A stretch of DNA of 64,000 nucleotides from Azospirillum brasilense (GCF_007827815.1 NZ_VITH01000006.1:310001-374000), one strand, 5' to 3'. Positions 34,693 through 44,705 are shown, numbered from the stretch's first letter. Notes: a model not told the origin generated them from the sequence alone. Translations and numbers: made by a program.

Positions 34693-36290
34693 ACGGCAGT
34701 TTCCGCCTGTCGATGACGTGGCTGCACAATTGGGGCGGGCTGGTGGTGGGTTGGCTGCTGTTCTGCGTCTTCCTGACCGGAACCACCGCCTACGCCCGCT
34801 TCGAGATCACCCGCTGGATGCAGCCCGAGCGGGTCGAGGCGACCGACAGCCCCGACGCGGCGGCGGCGGCGATCGCCAGTCTGTGGCGCGAGGCGCCGCA
34901 GGCGCGCCGCTGGCTGATCACCATGCCCGACGAGCGGCGGACCGCGACCCAGGTCTACGTCTACAACCCGCCGGGGATACAGCCCGCCTTCCGCAAGCTG
35001 TGGCTGGAGCCGGACGACGGCCGCCCGGTGCAGGCGCGGGCGACCTTCGGCGGCGACTTCCTCTACTACTTCCACTTCGACCTGCGCGTTCCCGGCCTGG
35101 TGGGGCGCTATCTGATCGGCGCCGCCGGGGTGGCCCTGCTGGTGGCGCTGATCACCGGCTTCGTCATCCACCGGCGGGTCTTCTGGGACTTCTTCACCGT
35201 CCGCCCCGGACGGTCGCGCACGCGGCTGTGGATGGACGTCCACAACGCCCTGGGCATCATCGTGCTGCCCTACCACGCGCTGATCACGGTGACCGGGCTG
35301 GTGCCGCTGATGCTGCTCTACATGCCCTGGGGTCTTCAGGCGGCCTTCGGCGACCGGCCCGCGGCCTTCAACACGGCGGTCTATGCCGAACCACCGCCGC
35401 CGCCGGCCGCGGGACGGGCCGCCCCGCTCACCGCCATCGAACCGCTGCTGGCCGAGGCGGCGCGGCGCTGGGACGGCGGGCGGCCGGGGTGGATCGTCAT
35501 CGACAACCCGGGCGACGCCGCCGCCACCATCCTTCTCAAGCGCACCGATTCCGACCGGGTGGTGATCACGCCGGAAGCCATCCTGTTCGACGGCACGACC
35601 GGCGCGGTGCGCACGGTCTGGGACGGGACGGGCGGAGCGGCGGCGACGCGGGCCGGCGCCTATGGCCTGCACATGATGCGCTTCGCCGACACGCCGCTGC
35701 GGCTGGCGATGATCCTGTGCGGGCTGGCCGGCACCGCGATGATCGGCACCGGGCAGGTCTATTGGATCATCAAGCGGCGCAAGCGCGAGACGGTCCCCTC
35801 CTTCGGCCTGCGGCTGGCCGACGGCGCCAATCTGGCGGTGATGGTCGGGCTGCCCATCGCCATCGCCGCGTATTTCTGGGCCAACCGGCTGCTGCCCGCC
35901 GGGCTGGCCGGGCGGGAGACGACAGAAGCCCTCGTCTTCTTCGCAGCGTGGTTTCTGGCGGCCCTGCACCCGGCGCTGCGCGGCGTTCAGCGGGCCTGGG
36001 GTGAGCAGCTGGCGGCGGCGGCGCTGCTGTGGACCGCCCTGCCGTTGCTCAACGCCCTGACCAGCGAGGCCCATCTCGGGGTGACGCTGGCGCGCGGGCT
36101 GTGGGGAATAGCCGGCATCGACCTGACCGCCCTGGCGACGGGCGCCCTGTTCGCGCTGCTGGCGTGGCGCCGCGTGCGCGGCACCTCCACCCGGTCGACC
36201 GCCCAGAAACCGGCTCCGGCCTTGCGGAATGCGGAACGGCCTGACGACGCGTCCCAATCCCGGCTGCACCGGCGCCTGCCCTCACGGTGA
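34689..36290 (+). CDS. PepSY-associated transmembrane protein (PiuB-type, iron uptake)
   Basis: 533 residues with a helix near the N-terminus (WLHNWGGLVVGWLLFCVFLT), a periplasmic PepSY-like region and further helices. DVHNALGIIVLPYHALITVTG is the diagnostic PepSY_TM block, with conserved His residues that may bind haem. Family members are thought to reduce ferric siderophores at the inner membrane. The gene closes the iron operon. It converges on norD with 32 bases between stops. Confidence 0.88.
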   Translation: MNGSFRLSMTWLHNWGGLVVGWLLFCVFLTGTTAYARFEITRWMQPERVEATDSPDAAAAAIASLWREAPQARRWLITMPDERRTATQVYVYNPPGIQPAFRKLWLEPDDGRPVQARATFGGDFLYYFHFDLRVPGLVGRYLIGAAGVALLVALITGFVIHRRVFWDFFTVRPGRSRTRLWMDVHNALGIIVLPYHALITVTGLVPLMLLYMPWGLQAAFGDRPAAFNTAVYAEPPPPPAAGRAAPLTAIEPLLAEAARRWDGGRPGWIVIDNPGDAAATILLKRTDSDRVVITPEAILFDGTTGAVRTVWDGTGGAAATRAGAYGLHMMRFADTPLRLAMILCGLAGTAMIGTGQVYWIIKRRKRETVPSFGLRLADGANLAVMVGLPIAIAAYFWANRLLPAGLAGRETTEALVFFAAWFLAALHPALRGVQRAWGEQLAAAALLWTALPLLNALTSEAHLGVTLARGLWGIAGIDLTALATGALFALLAWRRVRGTSTRSTAQKPAPALRNAERPDDASQSRLHRRLPSR

Positions 36291-36322
36291 CGCACGCGGC
36301 GGTCGGCCGGTGCCAGGGGGCC

Positions 36323-38230
36323 TTACCCCACCACCTGCCGGTAGAGCGCCGGCAGCGCCTTGGTCAGATGCGTCACCTGCGGGAAGATCGCGTGCCCGCC
36401 CCGGCCGAACAGGTAGGGGAAATAATCGCGGGCCTCGGCGTCGACGGTGATGCCGAACAGGGCGATGCCCTGGCGGCGGGCCTCCTGGATCGCCACACGG
36501 GTGTCCTCGATGCCGTAGCGCCCCTCGTAATGATCCACGTCGTTGGGCTTGCCGTCCGACAGCAGGATCAGCAGGCGGTGGCGGTTGGGCCGCTCCGCCA
36601 GACGGGCGGCGGTGTGGCGCAGCGCCGCCCCCATGCGCGTGTAATGGCCGGGCTTCAGCGCCTGGATCCGGCGCTGCACGCGGGCGTTCAGGGGCTCGTC
36701 GAATTCCTTGACCGTCTGCACCCGCACCCAGTCGCGCTTCTTCGATGTGAAGGCGAAGATGGCGTGCGGGTCGCCGCAGGCGTTCAGCCCGTTGGACAAG
36801 GCCAGCAGGGCCTCTTTCTCGACGTCCAGCACGCGGTGCCCGTCGACCCAGCCGTCGGTCGACAACGAGGTGTCGACCAGGACCGCCACCGCCAGATCGC
36901 GCGCCGCGTTGCGCGCCGCCTGATAGACGCGGTCGCTGCCCGCCCCGCCCGCCTGCTGGTCGGCGCAGCGGCGCACCAGGGCGGTGAGGTCGAGATCGTC
37001 GCCGTCCGGCTGGCCGGTGAAGACCATGCGCTTGGGGCGCAAGGCCTCGAACTGGCGGCGCACCTGCCGGATGCGGCGCTGCGCCGCCTCGTCGGGCGCC
37101 CAGTCCTCGCCGTCCTCCGGCGCCGGTTCGGCGACGACGCGGCAATGGGCCGGGTGATAGGCGCGGCGGCGGTGGTCCCATTCCGGGTAGGTCAGCACCG
37201 CCGTCAGCGGCGCCGCGTCCACGGCGGCGGGCGCCAGATCGAGATCGAGCTTGAGGCGGGTCGAGGGCTTGCGCTGATGCTGGGCCAGCGCGATCTCCTC
37301 CATGTCGTCGGCGGCCTGCCGGGCGGCGTCCTCGTCGTCGTCATCGACCGGGCGGGGGATGTTCATCATCTCCGCCAGACCGAAGATCTTCTCGAAGCGG
37401 TTCAGGATCAGCGGGTCCTCGCGCTGCACCTGATCGCTGTCGCGCCGCGTCGCCTTGCGGCGCTGGCCGTCGCCTTCGGCGGCGGGGGCCGCCCCGTCCT
37501 CGGCGGTGGCATCGGAAGCGGGGCGCGCGCCGGAGCGCGCGGGCCCCGACACCTCGCCCCACAGCGGCACCGGCAGGAACGGCCGGTAGCCGGCCGGAGC
37601 GGTGAAGCGGTCCAGGGGAACCGCAGCGTCCAGCACCTCACCGCCGTCGCCGGCCCCCAGCAAAGCCAGCACCGCCGCCTCCACCATCGCCTCGTCCTTC
37701 GGCAGGGAGCGCCGGGGCCGCACGGCGATCAGCGCCGCGCACAGCTCACCGTGCAGGCGGGCCAGCCCCGGCCAGCGCGCGAGGACCCGCACGGTGGTCG
37801 CATGGGCCTGCCGCAACGCCCGCACATCAGCCCGCAGCGGGTCAGCGGGGGCCTCGCCGTCGGCCTCGGCGTGGGCGAAATAGGCGGCCAGCCATTCGTA
37901 GAGCCGCTCGTTCAACGCCGCGTCGGGAAACACGTCGAGCAGGGCCGGCAACTGCAGCACGTCGCCGTCCAGCGCCGGCCGTTCCAGACGCTCGGTGCCG
38001 AGGCCGATGCGCTCCAGCAGCGACAGCCGATGGCCCGAGGACGCCCGCGCGGCGGCGGCCAGCCGCACGCCCCGGTCACCGCCCAGCCCGCGGAAGAACA
38101 CCGCCAGCCGGGGCCGGATCGCCTCCAGCGTCACCGCGGCGTCCGGATGGTGCGGCAGGCTCGACCGGCCGCCGACCAGACGGTGCCAGTGGCGGCCGAT
38201 GAACTCCTCGGGCTCGAGCAGCGACAGCAT
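36323..38230 (-). CDS. norD: Nitric oxide reductase activation protein NorD
   Basis: 635 residues. The C-terminal von Willebrand A domain contains the MIDAS motif DTSLSTDGW (D-x-S-x-S, ~residue 455) and LLSDGKPNDVDHYEGRYG, followed by GITVDAEA, wording typical of NorD. The middle is acidic and proline-rich. With the AAA ATPase NorQ it inserts the non-haem iron into NO reductase. ATG 38230 follows AAGGAA. It is the last gene of norCBQD. Confidence 0.93.
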   Translation of the reverse strand: MLSLLEPEEFIGRHWHRLVGGRSSLPHHPDAAVTLEAIRPRLAVFFRGLGGDRGVRLAAAARASSGHRLSLLERIGLGTERLERPALDGDVLQLPALLDVFPDAALNERLYEWLAAYFAHAEADGEAPADPLRADVRALRQAHATTVRVLARWPGLARLHGELCAALIAVRPRRSLPKDEAMVEAAVLALLGAGDGGEVLDAAVPLDRFTAPAGYRPFLPVPLWGEVSGPARSGARPASDATAEDGAAPAAEGDGQRRKATRRDSDQVQREDPLILNRFEKIFGLAEMMNIPRPVDDDDEDAARQAADDMEEIALAQHQRKPSTRLKLDLDLAPAAVDAAPLTAVLTYPEWDHRRRAYHPAHCRVVAEPAPEDGEDWAPDEAAQRRIRQVRRQFEALRPKRMVFTGQPDGDDLDLTALVRRCADQQAGGAGSDRVYQAARNAARDLAVAVLVDTSLSTDGWVDGHRVLDVEKEALLALSNGLNACGDPHAIFAFTSKKRDWVRVQTVKEFDEPLNARVQRRIQALKPGHYTRMGAALRHTAARLAERPNRHRLLILLSDGKPNDVDHYEGRYGIEDTRVAIQEARRQGIALFGITVDAEARDYFPYLFGRGGHAIFPQVTHLTKALPALYRQVVG

Positions 38231-38251
38231 GGTCCGATTTCCTTGTTTCGC

Positions 38252-39064
38252 TTACCCGAGGGCGATGTCGGCGACGCGCAGCAGCGCCTGCCGCACGTCG
38301 GCGTCGTCGGTCAGCGGTTCGATCAGCGCGGTGCGGATGGCCCGCTCGGGCTTGACGCCGGAGCGGATCAGCGTGGCGCAATAGACGAGTAGGCGGGTGG
38401 AGACGCCTTCCTCCAGGTCCTGGCCCTTCAGGGCGCGCAGCGCGCCGGCCAAACGGACCAGCGGGGCGACGCGCCCCTCCGGCAGGCCGCTTTCACGGGC
38501 GACGATGGCGGCCTCGTCCTCCGGAGCCGGGAAGTCGAATTCGATGGCGAGGAAACGCTGGCGCGTGCTGGGCTTCAGCGCCTTCAGGACGTTCTGGTAG
38601 CCGGGGTTGTAGGAGACGACCAGCATGAAATCGTCCGGCGCCTCCAGCAGTTCCCCCGTGCGGTCGAGCGGCAGCAGGCGGCGGTCGTCGGTCAGCGGGT
38701 GGAGCACGACGGTCACATCCTTGCGGGCCTCCACCACCTCGTCGAGGTAGCAGACGGCGCCCTCGCGCACGGCGCGGGTCAGCGGGCCGTCCGCCCATAC
38801 CGTGTCGCCGCCCTTCAGCAAGTAACGCCCGGTCAGGTCGGCGGCGGTCAGGTCGTCGTGGCAGGACACGGTGTAGAGGGGGCGCCCCAGCCGGGCGGCC
38901 ATGTGCGAGACGAAGCGCGTCTTGCCGCAGCCGGTCGGCCCCTTCAGCAACAGCGGCAGGCGGTGGCGGAAGGCGTGCTCGAACAGCTCGCACTCGTCGC
39001 CGACGGCCTTGTAGTAGGGAATGTCGAGGTCGTCCGCGACGGCCTTCAGGGCGCTGCGGGTCAT
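38252..39064 (-). CDS. norQ: AAA+ ATPase NorQ (CbbQ/NorQ family)
   Basis: 270 residues of a MoxR-type AAA+ ATPase. Walker A is GPTGCGKTR (~residue 42), Walker B is [11 protein letters not shown], sensor 1 is [10 protein letters not shown] and the arginine finger is in STRQRF. The C-terminal CbbQ/NorQ extension follows ([16 protein letters not shown]). With NorD it forms a chaperone for NO-reductase maturation. It ends 21 bases before norD. Confidence 0.94.
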   Translation of the reverse strand: MTRSALKAVADDLDIPYYKAVGDECELFEHAFRHRLPLLLKGPTGCGKTRFVSHMAARLGRPLYTVSCHDDLTAADLTGRYLLKGGDTVWADGPLTRAVREGAVCYLDEVVEARKDVTVVLHPLTDDRRLLPLDRTGELLEAPDDFMLVVSYNPGYQNVLKALKPSTRQRFLAIEFDFPAPEDEAAIVARESGLPEGRVAPLVRLAGALRALKGQDLEEGVSTRLLVYCATLIRSGVKPERAIRTALIEPLTDDADVRQALLRVADIALG

Positions 39065-39112
39065 GGGGGTCTCCTCGAAAGCGAAAGGCGAAAACGGAAG
39101 GCGGAAAAGAGA

Positions 39113-39148
39113 GGCCCCCTCCCCCGGCGTGCGGAGGAGGGGAAGGCC
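39113..39148 (-). repeat. REP-like hairpin between norB and norQ
   Basis: CCCCTCC (39116-39122) pairs with GGAGGGG (39136-39142), flanked by GGCC on both sides. It lies in the only sizeable gap of the nor operon and may set different expression of the structural genes and the chaperones. Confidence 0.55.
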
Positions 39149-39152
39149 CTGA

Positions 39153-40505
39153 TCACTCGGCGGGCTGGACGGCCGCGCCGATCCCGGTGGTCTTGCGAGA
39201 CGCGGGCACCGGCCCGAGCAGAGCGTAGAGATAGAGGGCGGCGCCGATGAACACCGCCGCACCGGCGGCCAGACGCACCCAGTAGAAGGGGGCGATCTCC
39301 GCCTGGACGGTCATGTAGTCCATGCCCATCACGCGCTGCAGGTGGACCTGCACGACCCCGGCGAAGGTCAGGGCGAAGGTCATCACCGTCATGCCGCCGG
39401 TCATCAGCCAGAAGCTGGCCTTGTTGAGGGTCTGGTGGTAGGGCGCGACGCCGCGCAGATGCGGCATGGCGTAGCTGAAGATGGCGAGGTTGATCATCAC
39501 ATAGGCGCCGAAGAAGGCGAGATGCCCGTGCGCCGCCGTCACCTGCGTGCCGTGGGTGTAGTAGTTGACCCAGGACAGTGTGTGCAGGAAGCCCCAGACG
39601 CCGGCCCCGAAGAAGGCCGTCACCGCGCAGCCGACCGACCACAGCAGGGCGGCCTTGTTCGGGTGATCGCGCCCGCCCTTCAGCACCATCTTCACCGCGA
39701 AGACGACCATGAAGAAGAAGGGGGCGACCTCCAGCGTCGAGAACAGCGAGCCGATCCACTGCCAGTAGCCCGGCGTGCCGATCCAGTAGTAATGGTGCCC
39801 GGTGCCCAGCAGACCGGAGAAGAGGGCCAGCCCGACGATGGCGTAGAGCCACTTCTCGACGATCTCGCGGTCGACGCCGGTCATCTTGATCATCAGGAAG
39901 GCGAGGATCGAGGCCATCACCAGCTCCCACACGCCCTCGACCCAGAGATGGACGACGTACCACCAGTACATCTTGTCCAGCGCGAGGTTGGTCGGGTTGT
40001 AGAAGGAGAACAGGAAGAAGATCGCGATGCCCCACAGCCCCATCACCAGGATGTTGGTGATGACCGTCCGCCGGCCCTTCAGCACCGTCATGGAGATGTT
40101 GTAGAGGAACATCAGCGCGACGACGACGATGGCGACCTTGATCCACGTCGGCTGTTCCAGGAACTCCCGCCCCTCATGGATGCGGAAGACGTAGCCGACG
40201 ACGGCGGCCAGCGCGCCGAACATGAACAGGCCGAACTGGATGTAGGCCAGCTTCGGGCTGTGCAGCTCGCGCTCCGCCTCTTCCGGGATCAGATAGTAGG
40301 CGGCGCCGAAGAAGCCCATCAGAAGCCAGACGATCAGCGCGTTCGTGTGGATCATCCGCAGGATGTTGAAGGGCAGCAGTTCCGACAGGACGTTGGGCAG
40401 CACATAGACCGTGCCGGCCAGCAGGCCGACCAGGAGCTGAACGCCGAACAGGGCCAGCGCGCCGTAGAAGTAGGGCAGCGCGACCTTTTGGGATTCGTAT
40501 TTCAT
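39153..40505 (-). CDS. norB: Nitric oxide reductase large subunit (cytochrome b)
   Basis: 450 residues and 12 membrane helices, typical of short-chain cNOR. Haem and metal ligands are visible: His in [11 protein letters not shown]; the Fe-B site His and the proton-channel Glu in [12 protein letters not shown]; the His-His pair in [10 protein letters not shown]; and the two histidines in [20 protein letters not shown] (axial haem ligands). It reduces two NO to N2O using electrons from NorC. No quinol-oxidising extension is present, so it needs NorC, whose gene precedes it by 16 bases. Confidence 0.97.
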   Translation of the reverse strand: MKYESQKVALPYFYGALALFGVQLLVGLLAGTVYVLPNVLSELLPFNILRMIHTNALIVWLLMGFFGAAYYLIPEEAERELHSPKLAYIQFGLFMFGALAAVVGYVFRIHEGREFLEQPTWIKVAIVVVALMFLYNISMTVLKGRRTVITNILVMGLWGIAIFFLFSFYNPTNLALDKMYWWYVVHLWVEGVWELVMASILAFLMIKMTGVDREIVEKWLYAIVGLALFSGLLGTGHHYYWIGTPGYWQWIGSLFSTLEVAPFFFMVVFAVKMVLKGGRDHPNKAALLWSVGCAVTAFFGAGVWGFLHTLSWVNYYTHGTQVTAAHGHLAFFGAYVMINLAIFSYAMPHLRGVAPYHQTLNKASFWLMTGGMTVMTFALTFAGVVQVHLQRVMGMDYMTVQAEIAPFYWVRLAAGAAVFIGAALYLYALLGPVPASRKTTGIGAAVQPAE

Positions 40506-40521
40506 GGCCTTTCGTCCTTCG

Positions 40522-40974
40522 TCAGCCGGAAATCTTGGGCGGCCAGTTCTGGGTGTTGATGCGGCTGGTCCACTCCAGGAAGGCGGCGAGGTCGTTGACC
40601 TCCTGCTCCGTCAGGTGGAACTGCGGCATCTGGCGGCGGCCCTCGATGCCGCTGGGCTGGGCGGCCATCCAGCCGGCCAGGGCGGCGCGCGCCCCCTCGG
40701 GGTCCTTGTCGCCGCCGTAGCGGATCCAGACATTGCCCAGCTCCGGCGCGAAGTAGGCGCCCTCGCCCAGCAGCGTGTGGCAGTTGATGCAGGAGTTCTT
40801 CTCCCACACATGCTTGCCGCGGGCGACGCTGTCGGTCAGCCCCTTGCTGTCGGTTCCGGTGTTGACGACGTAGATGTGGCTTGCCGCCGTCAGCGAGACG
40901 AAGGCGGCGAAGAAGAAGAGCGATCCGCCGTAAAAGATGTTTCGGGCGGCCGCTTTGGTGAAGCGTTCCGTCAT
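40522..40974 (-). CDS. norC: Nitric oxide reductase small subunit (cytochrome c)
   Basis: 150 residues. One N-terminal membrane anchor (NIFYGGSLFFFAAFVSLTAA) precedes a periplasmic cytochrome c domain with CINCH (~residues 62-66). The axial Met is likely the one in RRQMPQFHL. It passes electrons from cytochrome c or cupredoxin to NorB. It is the first gene of norCBQD; a perfect Dnr/NnrR-like box lies 118 bases upstream. Confidence 0.96.
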   Translation of the reverse strand: MTERFTKAAARNIFYGGSLFFFAAFVSLTAASHIYVVNTGTDSKGLTDSVARGKHVWEKNSCINCHTLLGEGAYFAPELGNVWIRYGGDKDPEGARAALAGWMAAQPSGIEGRRQMPQFHLTEQEVNDLAAFLEWTSRINTQNWPPKISG

Positions 40975-41091
40975 GCGTTCGTTTCTCCTGGGTCAGGCCC
41001 CCGAGGCAAACCTTCGTGGAACGGAGGGGCCTTGAGCGGCGTTGGCCGTGCGCCATGCCGGAGAAAGTTGACTGATTTGGTGCGACTATCC

Positions 41092-41105
41092 TTGACGGCG
41101 GTCAA
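41092..41105. promoter_or_regulatory. NnrR/Dnr/FNR-type box upstream of norC
   Basis: TTGACGGCGGTCAA is a perfect TTGAC-N4-GTCAA palindrome, 118 bases before norC. CRP/FNR-family NO sensors (NnrR, Dnr) use such sites at nor and nir promoters, so the operon is probably NO- and oxygen-responsive. Confidence 0.75.
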
Positions 41106-41254
41106 GCGGACGGTCGCGTCACGAACGCGAAGGAAACCGCGGCCATCCCATGGCCGAACGCTCGGTCCCAGAGTGTCCTGGCCCGGAGCGTCGTGGTGGG
41201 ACAACCGGCCCGCCGGAACCGGCGGAGGCGGGCCGGTCGTCCGGCGTCCCGGAG

Positions 41255-42733
41255 TTACGAAACCCGGCCGACGCTCTGGCAGATGTGCTTGAGTTCGGTG
41301 AAGTCGGCGAAGGCGTCGTAGCCGTGCAGCCGGCCGAGCCCGCTCTGGCGGTAGCCGCCGGTCTCGGCCTCGGCGAAGAGGCGGTTGTGGTCGTTGATCC
41401 AGACGGTGCCGTTGCGCAGGGCGCGGGCGATGCGCAGGGCGCGCGCGCCGTCCGTCGTCCAGACGCTGGCCGACAGCCCGAACACCGTGTGGTTGGCCTT
41501 CGCCACCGCTTCGGCCTCGTCCTCGAAGCGCTCCAGCACCAGGAAGGGACCGAAGATTTCCTCCTGGCAGAAGAAGGCGGCGGTGTCGCCGTGCGCGACC
41601 AGCGACGGGGTGAGGAAGGCGCCGGCCGCCGGCAGTCCGTCCGGCACGCCGCCGCGCAGGACCACCTCGTCGCACAGGTCGAAGGCGCGCTCCGCCTGAC
41701 CCTGGACCTGGGCGCGCGCCGCCGTGTCGATCAGCGGCCCCATGCCCATGGCCGGATTCATGCCGTCGCCGACGGCGATGGACGCCAGCGCCGCGCGAAG
41801 CTGCTCCTTCATCGCGTCGTAAACGGAGCCATGGACCAGCACCCGGCGGGCGGCGGTGCATTGCTGCCCGGAGATGATGGTGGCGGCGGCGGCGATGCGG
41901 GCCGCTGTGGCGGCGATGTCGGCGTCGGGAAAGACCACGCAGCAGCTCTTGCCGCCCAGCTCCAGCGACAGCTTCTTCATGGTCTCGGCGGCGGTGGCCA
42001 TGATCCGCTTGCCGGTTGCGGTCGACCCGGTGAAGCTCAGCACGTCCACCAGGGGAGACTCGACCAGCCGGGCCGACGCGGCGTGCCCGGTTTCGCTGAC
42101 CATGTTGCAGACGCCGGGCGGCAGCCCCGGCACCTCGGACAGGGCGCGCAGGAAGGCGGCGGTCAGCAGCGTGGTCTGCGCCGCCGGCTTGACCACGACG
42201 GTGCAGCCGCAGGCGAGCGCCGGCCCGATGGCGCGGGCGAGCAGGACGGCCGGCGCGTTCCAGGGAATGATCAGCGCGGCCACGCCGGCGGGTTCGCGCA
42301 GCATGGTGGAGACGACGCCGGGCTCGACCTCCAGCACATGGCCGGGGATGTGCCGGGCGAGGCCGCCGTAATAGCGGATCTCCGAGATGGCCCCGGCGAT
42401 CTCGCCGCGCGACTGGGCCAGGACCTTGCCGTTCTCCAGGGTCAGCAGGCGGGCGAGATCCTCGGCCTGCGCCTCCAGGTTGCGCGCCCAGTCCAGCAGG
42501 ACGGTCTGGCGCAGGCGCGGGCTCTGCGCCCATTCCGTCCGCTCGAAGGCGGCGCTGGCCGCCGCGATGGCGGCGTCCGCCTCGTCCCGTCCGCCATCGG
42601 CGAAGGCTCCGACGACCGTGCCGTCCATGGGGTTGAGGCTGTCCGCCGTGGTCCGGCCGGGAATCCACGCGCCGCCGATCCATTGTCCGGTCGAAAGGCG
42701 GCCGGTCGTTCGATGGCTGTCGGTCATGGTCAT
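41255..42733 (-). CDS. NAD(P)-dependent aldehyde dehydrogenase
   Basis: 492 residues, complete. It contains the cofactor loop IIPWNAPAVLL, FTGSTATGKRIM, the catalytic Glu in LELGGKS and the nucleophile Cys in SGQQCTA. The C-terminal block QEEIFGPFLVLERFEDEAEA and the oligomerisation segment near GYRQSGLGR are intact. ATG 42733 follows GAGGAAACAG; ATG 42727 is a near alternative. It belongs to a cluster with an FMN 2-hydroxyacid dehydrogenase and a ThDP enzyme. That combination suggests it oxidises the aryl or heteroaryl aldehyde made by decarboxylation of a 2-oxo acid, as MdlD does in mandelate degradation. The true substrate is unproven. Confidence 0.88.
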   Translation of the reverse strand: MTMTDSHRTTGRLSTGQWIGGAWIPGRTTADSLNPMDGTVVGAFADGGRDEADAAIAAASAAFERTEWAQSPRLRQTVLLDWARNLEAQAEDLARLLTLENGKVLAQSRGEIAGAISEIRYYGGLARHIPGHVLEVEPGVVSTMLREPAGVAALIIPWNAPAVLLARAIGPALACGCTVVVKPAAQTTLLTAAFLRALSEVPGLPPGVCNMVSETGHAASARLVESPLVDVLSFTGSTATGKRIMATAAETMKKLSLELGGKSCCVVFPDADIAATAARIAAAATIISGQQCTAARRVLVHGSVYDAMKEQLRAALASIAVGDGMNPAMGMGPLIDTAARAQVQGQAERAFDLCDEVVLRGGVPDGLPAAGAFLTPSLVAHGDTAAFFCQEEIFGPFLVLERFEDEAEAVAKANHTVFGLSASVWTTDGARALRIARALRNGTVWINDHNRLFAEAETGGYRQSGLGRLHGYDAFADFTELKHICQSVGRVS

Positions 42734-42881
42734 GTCTGTTTCCTCCATTGTCTTTGGACGGCCGTGGCGCGTCGGGAACGGGCCGGCGCGAGGCCGCGCG
42801 GCGGCGGGCCGCGGCACCGGGCAGGCGCCAGCTAATCCCGGCGGCGGTCAGGCGGGCAAATAAGCTATTTCAATCAAGGAA

Positions 42882-42896
42882 ATCACTTTGCGTGAT
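42882..42896. promoter_or_regulatory. LysR-type operator upstream of the aldehyde dehydrogenase
   Basis: ATCACTTTGCGTGAT, with arms ATCAC/GTGAT, overlaps the last codons of the lysR gene and lies ~150 bases before the aldehyde dehydrogenase. It matches the ATCA-N7-TGAT boxes at 44677 and 44706. A second palindrome, ATTTC-N7-GAAAT, adjoins it (42867-42883). Confidence 0.6.
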
Positions 42897-43815
42897 GGTC
42901 CGCTGTCACCGACGAGGTCGAGCGCGCCGCCTCCAGAAGCCGCTCGTTCATGATCTCCATGAAGCGGACGGCGGCGAGGCTGAGCGGGCGTCGCGGGTTG
43001 TGGATCCAGGCGAGCGTGCGGGCGATGGCCGGGTCGACGATCCGGTGCGCCCGCAGCGTGCCGTCGGCCAGGCCGCGATGGACGCCGATGCTGGGCAGCA
43101 CCGTCACCCAGTCCGTCCGGGCCACCAGCTCGGCGATGGAGATCAGCGAGTCGATCTCCAGCTTCGGCTTCAGGTCGATGCCCTGGGCCTCCATCTCCTG
43201 CTCGAGCACCGCGCGCAGGCCGTGGCGCTTGGACGGGATCACCAGACGGTAGCGGGACAGGTCGGCCAGCCGCACCGGTTCGACGATCGCCGGGCCCTGG
43301 GCCGTGCCGCTGACCAGGACCATCTCCTCCTGCAGGATGTCCTCGGTGGTGAGCGCCAGCTTCTTGCGGGAGCGGTTGATCAGCGCGATGTCGAGCTGCC
43401 CCGTGGTCACCTGCTCCACGAAATTGGCGGTGTAGCCCTCGGTGACGTCCAGCTCGACGCTGGGATACTGGCTCGAGAACCGCTCGACCGTCTGCGACAG
43501 CGCCGACTGGGTGACGGACGCGATCAGCCCGATGGCGACGTGGCCGGAAATCCGGCCCGACAGGTTGCTGATCTCCTGCTTCGCCGCGGCGATGTCGCGG
43601 AGGATCGGCAGGAACAGCCGGTACATGGTCCGCCCCGCGGCGGTCGGGATCATGCCCTGGGAGCTGCGCTCGAACAGCTTCTCGTTCAGCTCCGCCTCCA
43701 GCTTGGCGATCTGCATGCTGAGCGCCGGCTGCACCACGTTCAGGCGCCGGGCGGCCCGCGTCACGTTGCCCTCCTCGAACAGGCAGACGAAATACTGGAG
43801 TTGCCGCAGGTCCAT
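42883..43815 (-). CDS. LysR-family regulator of the aryl-acid cluster
   Basis: 310 residues. The N-terminal HTH reads LRQLQYFVCLFEEGNVTRAA and LNVVQPALSMQIAKLEAEL. The substrate-binding domain starts at GHVAIGLIASVTQSAL. It lies between the aldehyde dehydrogenase and ubiX on the same strand. ATCA(C)-N-(G)TGAT boxes next to both promoters make it the likely activator for both arms. ATG 43815 begins the HTH; upstream frame codons are not family-like. Confidence 0.9.
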   Translation of the reverse strand: MDLRQLQYFVCLFEEGNVTRAARRLNVVQPALSMQIAKLEAELNEKLFERSSQGMIPTAAGRTMYRLFLPILRDIAAAKQEISNLSGRISGHVAIGLIASVTQSALSQTVERFSSQYPSVELDVTEGYTANFVEQVTTGQLDIALINRSRKKLALTTEDILQEEMVLVSGTAQGPAIVEPVRLADLSRYRLVIPSKRHGLRAVLEQEMEAQGIDLKPKLEIDSLISIAELVARTDWVTVLPSIGVHRGLADGTLRAHRIVDPAIARTLAWIHNPRRPLSLAAVRFMEIMNERLLEAARSTSSVTADHHAK

Positions 43816-43867
43816 GACGATCTCGCAGGGTCGAAGGGCGCCAGGACGGCGCCGCACCGTGGTTCCC

Positions 43868-44581
43868 TCAGGTGTCCAACACGGAATCACCGGCCGGCTC
43901 GGCGGCCCGTTCCGGATCCCGATGAGCGGGCGAACGGCCGGAGCGCCGGGCCGTTTCGCCCCAGCGGCGGACCTTTCCGCTGTCCAGGTCGAAGAGGTCC
44001 AGGACCCGGCCGACGGTGTGGTCGATCATGTCGTCCAGATCCGCCGGCTTGGCGTAGAAGGCCGGGACCGGCGGGGCCAGGATCGCCCCCATCTCGGACA
44101 GCGCGGTCATGGTGCGCAGATGCCCGAGATGCAGCGGCGTCTCGCGCACCATCAGGACCAGCCGCCGCCGCTCCTTCAACACGACGTCGGCGGCCCGGCT
44201 CAGCAGGCTTGTCGTGGTGCCGCAGGCGATCTCCGACATGCTGCGCATGGAACAGGGGGCCACCACCATGCCCAGGGTGCGGAAGGACCCCGACGAGATC
44301 GACGCCGCGATGTCGTCGATCGGGTGTGCGACGGAGGCCAGCGCGCGGATGTCGGCGATCTTCCAGCCCGTCTCCATCGCCGCGGTGATCTCCGCCGAGC
44401 GCGACATCACGAGGTGCGTCTCCACCCCGAGCAGCCGCAGGGTCTGGAGCATCCGTATGCCGTAGATCACCCCGGACGCGCCGGAAATCCCGACGATCAG
44501 ACGCGGCGGCGCGGCGGCCGGCCGTTCGCGTCCCCCGTCCCCGGCATCCCTCCAGGCGGAGGTGTTTGGAACCATGTTCAT
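43868..44581 (-). CDS. UbiX-family flavin prenyltransferase
   Basis: 237 residues. LIVGISGASGVIYGIRML opens the flavodoxin-like FMN site. SSGSFRTLGMVVAPCSMRSM matches the conserved S-G-S/APCS loop, and KERRRLVLMVRETPLHLGHL binds dimethylallyl phosphate. The enzyme makes prenylated FMN, the cofactor of UbiD decarboxylases; a UbiD gene is in the same cluster (49541). The N-terminal ~25 and C-terminal ~30 residues are extensions. ATG 44581 follows GAAGGAAG. In furan degraders the equivalent gene is hmfG. Confidence 0.92.
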   Translation of the reverse strand: MNMVPNTSAWRDAGDGGRERPAAAPPRLIVGISGASGVIYGIRMLQTLRLLGVETHLVMSRSAEITAAMETGWKIADIRALASVAHPIDDIAASISSGSFRTLGMVVAPCSMRSMSEIACGTTTSLLSRAADVVLKERRRLVLMVRETPLHLGHLRTMTALSEMGAILAPPVPAFYAKPADLDDMIDHTVGRVLDLFDLDSGKVRRWGETARRSGRSPAHRDPERAAEPAGDSVLDT

Positions 44582-44676
44582 CAGGCACTTCCTTCGCGAC
44601 TGGACCCTTGTCTTTGGCGGCGGCCGCGCCGCCCTGTCCACCGGCCCGAAACCCATTATGAAGAGGTCGCCGGACG

Positions 44677-44691
44677 ATCACTAATAGTGAT
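44677..44691. promoter_or_regulatory. LysR-type operator 1 in the ubiX/ThDP divergent promoter
   Basis: ATCACTAATAGTGAT is a perfect 15-bp inverted repeat (ATCACT/AGTGAT) in the 331-bp divergent region. It resembles operator 42882. Confidence 0.65.
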
Positions 44692-44705
44692 TGCTAATGC
44701 CCGCA

